Shown: positions 7,945 through 12,860 of the stretch, piece after piece
Layout: each line of letters opens with the position of its first letter
Position numbering within the stretch: position 1 is the first letter of the stretch
The notes under the pieces: generated by a model
The model's database searches: none
What the model saw: only the letters and a program-made list of their open reading frames with translations
Told to the model about the DNA's origin: nothing
Program-made: the position numbers and the translations under genes
Origin: Flavobacteriaceae bacterium
Lineage (GTDB): Bacteria; Bacteroidota; Bacteroidia; Flavobacteriales; Flavobacteriaceae
Length of the DNA: 12,860 nt
Assembly: GCA_030834365.1 (NCBI GenBank)
Contig: JAURFJ010000031.1
Span: 1-12,860, forward strand
Direction of reading: 5' to 3'

Positions 7945-8854
7945 TGGTCGCGACGACCTCTGAAACCGTATCGCCTAGCATATTTTTGAGCATGGTTTCT
8001 ATCCCGTTTTTAAGTGTGAAGGTCGAAGAAGGGCATCCGCTACAGGCACCCTGAAGTAGCACATGCACCTTCTTGGTTTCGGGATCGTATTGTTCGAACT
8101 GAATATTACCCCCATCACTGGCAACAGCTGGCTTAACATATTCTTCTAAAATGGCAATGATTTGTTCGCTGATAGGGTCATCGGTTTTTAGGTATACCTC
8201 TGCTTTATCAGCGGCCTCGGCTGATGCTTTTTTAGTGCTTTTTTGAGATCCGGCTTGATGGGAATCGACTGCAAGAGCTCCTGAACCCAAAAACTCACTG
8301 ATAAGGTCTCGTAGTTCTATGGTTATCTCATCCCAGTTGCCTATCTCGTATTTGGTGACTGAGAGGTAGTTCTCGTCCATGAATACCTGTTTGACATAAG
8401 GCTTTTTAAATAGCTCAGTAGCGAGCTTTGAATGCTTGGCCTCGTCAATGTTTTTGAACTCGTAAAGGGCAGGAACAATGAGTTTGTTGGCCACGAACTT
8501 CATCACAGCAGGGTTGGGGGTTGCCTCAGCATATATTGTAATTGCGCTGGATTGTTTAGAGGCCATTTCATGGACAACGGGTTCTCCGGCATTGAGATAC
8601 TCTACGAGTTGTTGCGCAATGGCATCTTTCACCTCTGCCCAAGAAACGATATCGTACTTCTCAATGGCCACGAAATTGCTGGCTATATAGATGGTCTTAA
8701 CAAATGGAAGCTGAAAGAGCTCATAGGCTAAAGGAGCGCTTTTCGCTTCTTCAATTGACTTGAATTCGTGGGCTTGTTGCACCAAAAAATGGTTGGCCTG
8801 AAACTTTAAAATGGCCTCATTGGTGGTTTCTATGGTAGTGATATGATATTCCAT
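7937..8854 (-). CDS. Nfu-type Fe-S cluster scaffold/carrier with duplicated N-domain
   Basis: A 305-aa protein with three modules. Two tandem Nfu_N-like domains (about residues 3-90 and 104-190) share KF-AN followed by EFK-IDEAK/IEEAK, L-ELF--P-VK and W-E. A low-complexity linker (about 195-220, rich in Ser, Lys and Ala) leads to the C-terminal NifU domain (about 226-300), with ASDGGN and the cluster-binding CSGC (Cys271, Cys274). By family knowledge the C domain assembles or carries a [4Fe-4S] cluster for apoproteins in the cytoplasm. I chose the ATG at 8854 because homology to Nfu_N begins just after it and because a -7 promoter box sits at 8878-8871. The ATG at 8869 abuts that box, and the frame from 8896 reads through it. 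It is the first gene of the nfu-YyaL-MscS operon and divergent from fabD. Confidence 0.93.
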   Translation of the reverse strand: MEYHITTIETTNEAILKFQANHFLVQQAHEFKSIEEAKSAPLAYELFQLPFVKTIYIASNFVAIEKYDIVSWAEVKDAIAQQLVEYLNAGEPVVHEMASKQSSAITIYAEATPNPAVMKFVANKLIVPALYEFKNIDEAKHSKLATELFKKPYVKQVFMDENYLSVTKYEIGNWDEITIELRDLISEFLGSGALAVDSHQAGSQKSTKKASAEAADKAEVYLKTDDPISEQIIAILEEYVKPAVASDGGNIQFEQYDPETKKVHVLLQGACSGCPSSTFTLKNGIETMLKNMLGDTVSEVVATNG

Positions 8855-8870
8855 GGGGAGTGTTTTCATG

Positions 8871-8878
8871 CAAAGGTA
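8871..8878 (-). promoter_or_regulatory. Bacteroidota -7 box for the nfu operon
   Basis: On the minus strand 8878-8871 reads TACCTTTG, an exact match to TAnnTTTG. No TTG is found at the -33 distance. Transcription would begin near 8866, leaving a leader of roughly ten bases before the ATG at 8854, which supports that start over the ATGs at 8869 and 8896. Confidence 0.5.
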
Positions 8879-8906
8879 CGAACTAGCGCAATTCATGAGC
8901 TTGGCT

Positions 8907-8914
8907 TAAGTTTG
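8907..8914 (+). promoter_or_regulatory. Bacteroidota -7 box for fabD
   Basis: TAAGTTTG at 8907-8914 matches TAnnTTTG exactly and lies 20 bases before the fabD ATG at 8935. No TTG is seen at the -33 distance. It is back-to-back with the nfu box 28 bases away, so the two promoters must share DNA. Confidence 0.5.
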
Positions 8915-8932
8915 TGGTTTTAAACGAAACCA
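8915..8932. repeat. Inverted repeat in the fabD leader
   Basis: TGGTTT (8915-8920) and AAACCA (8927-8932) form a perfect 6-bp inverted repeat around a 6-base spacer. It lies exactly between the fabD -7 box and the ATG. It could be a leader hairpin or a small operator, but at this length chance is quite possible. Confidence 0.3.
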
Positions 8933-8934
8933 TT

Positions 8935-9819
8935 ATGAAGGCATATGTATTTCCCGGGCAAGGTTCGCAGTTTGTGGGCATGGGAAAAGAACTGTATGAA
9001 TCCAATGAAAAGGCTAAAGCTCTTTTTGAACGTGCTAATGAGGTTATTGGATTTAGAATCACCGATAAAATGTTCGAGGGTGATGCCGAGGCGCTGAAAC
9101 AGACTGAAGTAACCCAGCCGGCTATATTTATTCACTCAGTGATTCTCGCTCAGGTAATGGACCAGGATTTCGATGCAAAAGCGGTTGCGGGACATTCTTT
9201 AGGGGAGTTTTCAGCCCTGGTTGCTGCCGGAGTACTCTCATTTGAAGACGGATTGGTCTTAGTTGCTAAACGTGCCTCCGCCATGCAGCGCGCATGCGGT
9301 CTTGAGCGCGGAACCATGGCTGCTGTGTTGGGCCTTGAAGACCAGATCGTGGAGACCATATGTTCATCTATCGAAGGAACAGTAGTTCCGGCCAATTACA
9401 ATTGCCCGGGACAATTGGTGATCTCTGGCTCTTATGATGCCGTAGAACGCGCCTGTGAGGCCCTAAAGGAAGCGGGGGCAAGACGTGCACTTATACTTCC
9501 GGTTTCAGGAGCCTTTCATTCACCCTTAATGGAGCCAGCAAGAGAAGAGTTGGCCCAGGCCATCGAACACACCTCGTTTGCAAACCCTAGAATTCCCATC
9601 TATCAGAATGTTTCGGCTACTGCCGTTACAGACACCTCAACGTTGAAAAAGAACCTGATTGCCCAGCTGACAGCTCCAGTAAAATGGACTCAAAGTGTTC
9701 AGCACATGTTTAGCGATCAACTCCACAATTTTGTTGAATGCGGACCGGGTAATGTACTCCAAGGACTCATAAAAAAAATTGAGCCCTCGGCTGAAATTTC
9801 ATCGGTTAGCCTAAAATAA
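8935..9819 (+). CDS. fabD: Malonyl-CoA:acyl carrier protein transacylase FabD
   Basis: A 294-aa enzyme of typical FabD length that moves malonyl from CoA to holo-ACP, supplying fatty-acid chain elongation in the cytoplasm. Motifs in order: FPGQGSQFVGMG (residues 6-17), QPAIF (61-65), the nucleophile elbow GHSLGE (Ser88), the conserved Arg in KRASAMQ (Arg113), GAFHSPLM with the catalytic His195, and VECGPGNVLQGL near the C terminus. All active-site residues I can recognise are present. I chose the ATG at 8935 because the conserved AYVFPGQGSQ strand begins directly after it. A GTG at 8914 in frame coincides with the last base of the -7 box, which makes it unlikely. It is transcribed alone, divergent from nfu and convergent with the Nramp-like gene (16 bases between stops). 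Confidence 0.97.
   Translation: MKAYVFPGQGSQFVGMGKELYESNEKAKALFERANEVIGFRITDKMFEGDAEALKQTEVTQPAIFIHSVILAQVMDQDFDAKAVAGHSLGEFSALVAAGVLSFEDGLVLVAKRASAMQRACGLERGTMAAVLGLEDQIVETICSSIEGTVVPANYNCPGQLVISGSYDAVERACEALKEAGARRALILPVSGAFHSPLMEPAREELAQAIEHTSFANPRIPIYQNVSATAVTDTSTLKKNLIAQLTAPVKWTQSVQHMFSDQLHNFVECGPGNVLQGLIKKIEPSAEISSVSLK
9771..9799 (-). terminator. Candidate terminator of the Nramp-like gene, inside fabD 3' end
   Basis: On the minus strand 9799-9779 folds as AAA-UU-AGCC, loop GAG, GGCU-AA-UUU: nine Watson-Crick pairs with two single mismatches. It runs straight into eight consecutive T (9778-9771). It begins about 37 bases beyond the Nramp-like stop and lies within the last codons of fabD. 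The T8 tract coincides with Lys-Lys codons of fabD, so coding may explain part of it. The imperfect stem limits confidence. Confidence 0.4.
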
Positions 9820-9835
9820 TCGAAGGGTTTTTGGT

Positions 9836-11116
9836 CTAGGCTACTAGAAGATAAAGGTAATACAGTGCAAAGGCCGTTAGAAAAACGATGCCGGCTATAC
9901 TCAGTATTTTTAAGGCCGTTGATGGTCTATGCTCAGCGGGTGTTTGGTCTGAAAACACCAAGGCATGATTCATATAACCCAATACGGGTGCAAACACAAA
10001 AGAGGCAAATGTAGCCACGGCAATGAGTGCTCCCATTGAGGTAGCGAAGAAGGTGATTACCATAAAATTTGCCAAAGCCAGAAAGAGTACCGCCGCTGCA
10101 AAAGGGTTTTTGCGTGTTAGGTTAAGGCGTTGCATTAAATCTACCAACACTCGAGCCAGGGCATCGTGAGCACTTAGGCAAGTGCTAAACATGGCAGCTA
10201 GCGCGGCTATTGAAATAAATAGTTTTGCCCATGCTCCTAACTCTGTAGTAAAAATGCCGGTTAGCTCGGCGGCAAATTTCACGCTATTGTCGCTAAGTAT
10301 GGTTCCTGAGCCGTAGAGGGTCATATATCCGATATAGAAAAATAGCACGGCCAAGAAAGCGGTTAGCAGGTATCCCAGATTGAATTCTCTCAGAGCCGAT
10401 TGAACCGTTATTTTTTCAGTGCTCTGCTTGATTTTTTCAAGGTTCCATAAACTCACCCATCCAGAGGCTTCAACCGCGGTAGGCATCCATCCTACCAGGC
10501 TTATAATAAATAAGACACCCACTGTGTTGAGCCATTCTGGGGGGCTAAAATCAGGTAGTGCGGCTACCTTTTGATTGGCGGTTACAAGAACCACGGTGGC
10601 GATAAGGGCCAGTAAAAGTATCAATACAATGTATTTCAACGATTGTTCCAAGAGCTTGTAGCGCCCTGCGATAAGGAGCAAACTGATCAAAACAAATAAA
10701 ACGAGTGTAGCCGTGCTAGTCGAGGCTGTGAGAGTACTAAAGACGTTGACCGTCATGCCAGTGGTCACGCTGTAAAGTGCGGCCAAAATAGTGAAGGCAC
10801 TGACCAGATTTACCAGCGCATACAGGTAAAGAAACCAGCGGCTGTGCGCTGCGTAGCCCTCTGTAAGACTTTTTTGTGTAGCATGGGTAAATCGAACGCC
10901 GAATTCAAAAAACGGAAATTTTAAGAGATTAGCTAAGAGAATAGGCACCACCATGAGTGGCCCGTAAACGGCCCCGGCTTTTGTTGAAAGCACAAGATGA
11001 GAGGTGCCAATGGCCATAGAGGCAAATAGTAATCCAGGACCAAGTCGGTCAAAAAATCGACGTATATTCACTTTTGATACACCTAATAACAGAAACTTCT
11101 TGCCAATATATTTCAT
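9836..11116 (-). CDS. Nramp-related transporter with altered metal-site motifs
   Basis: A 426-aa polytopic inner-membrane protein with about eleven hydrophobic helices. It follows the Nramp layout: LGPGLLFASMAIG opens TM1 (residues 25-37), FPFFEFGVRF ends TM2, and TM6 carries LVGWMPTAVEASGWVSLW. Family knowledge: canonical Nramps transport Mn2+/Fe2+ with protons and bind metal through DPGN in TM1 and MPH in TM6. Here the DPGN position reads GTSH (37-40) and MPH reads MPT (211-213), so the Asp and Asn ligands are missing and only Met211 is kept; acidic Glu216 lies one turn on. The substrate is therefore doubtful. It probably belongs to a divergent Nramp clade found in Bacteroidota. The ATG at 11116 gives a 15-residue basic N terminus; GTG at 11071 is a possible alternative. 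It is divergent from the hydrolase (21 bp) and convergent with fabD. Confidence 0.85.
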   Translation of the reverse strand: MKYIGKKFLLLGVSKVNIRRFFDRLGPGLLFASMAIGTSHLVLSTKAGAVYGPLMVVPILLANLLKFPFFEFGVRFTHATQKSLTEGYAAHSRWFLYLYALVNLVSAFTILAALYSVTTGMTVNVFSTLTASTSTATLVLFVLISLLLIAGRYKLLEQSLKYIVLILLLALIATVVLVTANQKVAALPDFSPPEWLNTVGVLFIISLVGWMPTAVEASGWVSLWNLEKIKQSTEKITVQSALREFNLGYLLTAFLAVLFFYIGYMTLYGSGTILSDNSVKFAAELTGIFTTELGAWAKLFISIAALAAMFSTCLSAHDALARVLVDLMQRLNLTRKNPFAAAVLFLALANFMVITFFATSMGALIAVATFASFVFAPVLGYMNHALVFSDQTPAEHRPSTALKILSIAGIVFLTAFALYYLYLLVA

Positions 11117-11137
11117 TTCTTTATAGTCTCATTCGTT

Positions 11138-12136
11138 ATGAAAGCAAGACGCCTATTTTTTGGAGCGGTAATCGCATTTGATCTGCTTTTTTTAGCCTAC
11201 GTGTTGGGTCCAAGGGTAGCACCGGTTTCTATGGACGTTACCCTGCCCGATTTACAGCTGAGAACAGAGAACATTGATTCGTATTTATTGGCTAAAGAGG
11301 CTGCATTTCCTGTTAAACCGAGAAACGAGTCTAGGGTTATCTGGGCGGCTGAGCCTGGAGTTAAGACTACTTATTCAGTGGTTTACTTGCACGGATGGTC
11401 GGCCTCGGCCGAAGAGGGTAATCCGGTACACCGCAATATTGCAGCAGACCTAGGGGCAAATCTTTATTTGCCCAGATTAGAGGGTCACGGCCTAGACGAA
11501 GAAAACCCGCTTTTGACTATAACGGCAGACGCATTGATTGACTCCGCCAAAGAGGCGTTGTCCATTGCTCAACTTTTGGGAGAACGGGTAATTATCATAG
11601 CTACCTCTAACGGAGGAGCGCTTGCACTGCATCTGGCTCGAGCGGTAACCAATCTGGAGGCCATTGTGCTGTATTCTCCAAACATCGAGATCTACGATCA
11701 AACGGCTAAATTATTGGATGACCCATGGGGGTTGCAACTGGCACGCTTGGTGAAGGGTTCAGATTTTAATGAGATAGAGATGTCCGATGAACGAAAGGCC
11801 TTTTGGTACAATAAGTATCGAATTGAGAGCCTGCCCCACTTGCAAGCCTTTGTGCATTACACCATGCGTCCGGGCACCTTTAGAGCCGTAAAGGCACCTG
11901 TATTTTTGGGCTATTACTACAAAAACGAAGAGGAGCAAGACAAGGTGGTTTCAGTGGAGGCCATGCTAGACATGTACCAATATTTAGGAACTCCAGATAG
12001 CTTAAAGCAGAAGGTCGCGTTTCCCGAGGCCAAAGACCATATTCTGGCCAGTCCGTTGGCCTCTAGCGATGTTGAAGGCGTCTATCAGGCCACACGTCGT
12101 TTTTTGAAAGAGGTGGTAAAGCTTCCAATGAGGTAA
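11138..12136 (+). CDS. Membrane-anchored alpha/beta-hydrolase
   Basis: A 332-aa protein with one N-terminal hydrophobic helix (about residues 6-24 after MKARR), either an anchor or an uncleaved signal, so the catalytic domain is probably periplasmic. The alpha/beta-hydrolase fold is visible as the oxyanion strand VVYLHGWSAS (His85-Gly86), the substrate-side LPRLEGHGLDEEN, the nucleophile elbow IIIATSNGGALAL (Ser157), the acid candidate EEQDKVVS (Asp268) and the catalytic His in AKDHILAS (His301). The elbow is A-T-S-N-G rather than G-x-S-x-G, a known kind of variation. It resembles serine-aminopeptidase/monoglyceride-lipase-like hydrolases, but the substrate cannot be told. It is divergent from the Nramp-like transporter, and no convincing promoter was found. 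A seven-T run (12147-12153) follows the stop without a good hairpin. Confidence 0.88.
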   Translation: MKARRLFFGAVIAFDLLFLAYVLGPRVAPVSMDVTLPDLQLRTENIDSYLLAKEAAFPVKPRNESRVIWAAEPGVKTTYSVVYLHGWSASAEEGNPVHRNIAADLGANLYLPRLEGHGLDEENPLLTITADALIDSAKEALSIAQLLGERVIIIATSNGGALALHLARAVTNLEAIVLYSPNIEIYDQTAKLLDDPWGLQLARLVKGSDFNEIEMSDERKAFWYNKYRIESLPHLQAFVHYTMRPGTFRAVKAPVFLGYYYKNEEEQDKVVSVEAMLDMYQYLGTPDSLKQKVAFPEAKDHILASPLASSDVEGVYQATRRFLKEVVKLPMR

Positions 12137-12164
12137 TAACTCTTACTTTTTTTAATCCTTATGT

Positions 12165-12226
12165 GAAATGCTTAAGGTTTTCAGCCATTTCTAATGCCTA
12201 GGCTTTCAATTTCGCAGTGAAATGCC
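12165..12226 (+). other. ppc leader region with alternative stem-loops
   Basis: This covers the core of the 118-base gap before ppc. CATTTC at 12186-12191 can pair with GAAATG at 12165-12170 or with GAAATG at 12219-12224. The latter lies in the second copy of a nine-base direct repeat GTGAAATGC (12163-12171 and 12217-12225). A competing hairpin pairs GGCTTTCA (12201-12208) with TGAAA-T-GCC (12218-12226), 8 bp with one bulge. None is followed by a T run. No clear promoter box is present (TAACTTGA at 12228 is imperfect). The pairing is seen; any role is speculative. Confidence 0.25.
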
Positions 12227-12254
12227 ATAACTTGAGGGTCATCAATCACTTATT

Positions 12255-12860
12255 ATGGCACGAAAACTACAAATTGAACGTTTTGACGAAGTCGTTCGGT
12301 CGAAGTACCAAGTCTATAACAGTCTTTTTTTAACGCTGCCGTTTAAAACGATTAAAGACACTTCGCTGATGCTTCCGCTTTTCGCCGATGCTTGCGTCAA
12401 GGGTTTTGAACAGCGGCAAGCTCCAGATCAGATCGTTGCCGATTTTTTTCAAAACTACCTACCCGAGCTCGACCAAGCGGCTCAAAAAGACGTCTTATTC
12501 GCCTTCATCAAATACATTGAGCGTCAGGTGGTGCTTTTCGACGCGATTGAAGATGCTGGGTTTTCGTACGTCAACAACATGCATGGCCGCGGAACATTGC
12601 GTTTTATAAAGGAGGAGGCCCAAAACAACAGCAAACTAGAAGCCTTAAAGGAGTATCTCGAGCGCTTTAAGGTGCGCATTGTGTTGACCGCCCATCCGAC
12701 CCAGTTTTACCCCAATACGGTGCTCACCATTATTCGCAACTTGGCGAAGGCCATTCGTGAAAATGAATTAGACGAGATTAAACAACTACTCGATCAATTG
12801 GGCTTGACGCGTTTCTACAACAAGAAAAAGCCCACTCCGCTTGACGAGGCTAACAGCTTA
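12255..12860 (+). CDS. ppc: Phosphoenolpyruvate carboxylase, N-terminal part (cut by window end)
   Basis: The frame is open from the ATG at 12255 (MARKLQIERF) to the last base, giving 202 codons of an enzyme that is normally about 850-950 residues. PEPC adds bicarbonate to phosphoenolpyruvate to form oxaloacetate and phosphate, an anaplerotic cytoplasmic step feeding the TCA cycle. The diagnostic N-terminal active-site motif is VLTAHPTQFYP (His147), which holds the essential histidine of the family. The end of the window reads KKKPTPLDEANSL, matching the KPTPxDEA region downstream of it. The variant TQFYP in place of the more usual TEA/TEV is typical, to my knowledge, of a Bacteroidota PEPC group. 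The start is supported by the 118-base gap to the hydrolase and the absence of upstream homology. The catalytic C-terminal barrel is outside the window. Confidence 0.93.
   Translation, partial: MARKLQIERFDEVVRSKYQVYNSLFLTLPFKTIKDTSLMLPLFADACVKGFEQRQAPDQIVADFFQNYLPELDQAAQKDVLFAFIKYIERQVVLFDAIEDAGFSYVNNMHGRGTLRFIKEEAQNNSKLEALKEYLERFKVRIVLTAHPTQFYPNTVLTIIRNLAKAIRENELDEIKQLLDQLGLTRFYNKKKPTPLDEANSL

Noticed and set aside
8855..8896. Longer starts for the Nfu protein (ATG at 8896 or 8869).
   Set aside because: The -7 promoter box lies inside the longest version and abuts the second; family homology starts after the ATG at 8854.
8914..8934. Upstream GTG start for fabD.
   Set aside because: It overlaps the last base of the promoter box, and the conserved FabD strand begins right after the ATG at 8935.
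9807..9843. Inverted repeat TAGCCTA/TAGGCTA spanning the fabD and Nramp-like stop codons, as a bidirectional terminator.
   Set aside because: Only 7 bp with a 23-base loop and no T tract on either strand after the stem.
9870..9920. Direct repeat AAGGCCGTT (9870-9878 and 9912-9920).
   Set aside because: Short, within the Nramp-like coding region, and readily explained by similar codons.
11107..11114. TATATTTC as a promoter box for the hydrolase.
   Set aside because: One mismatch at the important final G and no TTG at the right spacing.
12108..12153. Terminator after the hydrolase using AAGAG/CTCTT and the T7 run.
   Set aside because: The stem is 5 bp with a loop of 27 bases, too weak to call; only the T run is clear.
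12228..12235. TAACTTGA as the ppc promoter box.
   Set aside because: It deviates from TAnnTTTG and has no -33 element.
12388..12609. A 73-codon frame on the plus strand near the window end.
   Set aside because: It is out of frame with, and fully inside, the clear PEPC coding sequence.

Overview
The window looks like a compact chromosomal segment from a member of the Bacteroidota, probably a (marine) flavobacterium-like organism. The main reasons are promoter boxes of the TAnnTTTG type at three gene starts, no convincing Shine-Dalgarno sequences, and protein types common in that phylum: twin ATPase-less MacB-like permeases with a MacA-like adaptor and TolC, an Nfu protein with two N-terminal domains, and a phosphoenolpyruvate carboxylase with the TAHPTQFYP active-site variant. 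Coding density is very high. No gene-free stretch exceeds about 120 bases, and I see no tRNA, rRNA, CRISPR array or mobile element.

Layout: (1) 1-4291, plus strand: the 3' part of an efflux/secretion operon with a truncated MacB-like permease, a second permease, a membrane-fusion adaptor and a TolC-family outer-membrane channel; the ATPase is presumably upstream, outside the window. (2) 4326-5036, plus: tsaB (tRNA t6A synthesis), with its own promoter abutting the ATG. A strong terminator-like hairpin lies inside its first codons. (3) 8854-5052, minus: a tightly overlapping operon nfu - YyaL/DUF255 thioredoxin-fold protein - MscS channel, with an 8-base overlap at each junction. (4) 8935-9819, plus: fabD (malonyl-CoA:ACP transacylase), divergent from nfu, with promoter boxes packed into about 45 bp. 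(5) 11116-9836, minus: a 426-aa Nramp-related transporter whose metal-site motifs are replaced. (6) 11138-12136, plus: a membrane-anchored alpha/beta hydrolase, divergent from the transporter across 21 bp. (7) 12255-12860, plus: the 5' 202 codons of ppc, preceded by a leader able to form alternative hairpins.

Most genes are housekeeping or well-known families, and I did not find a clear undescribed multi-gene system. The most interesting signals are regulatory and structural. They are the terminator hairpin embedded in the tsaB start next to an apparently leaderless promoter, terminators that seem to be buried in neighbouring coding sequences, the doubly overlapping nfu-YyaL-MscS operon, and the Nramp-like protein lacking canonical metal ligands.
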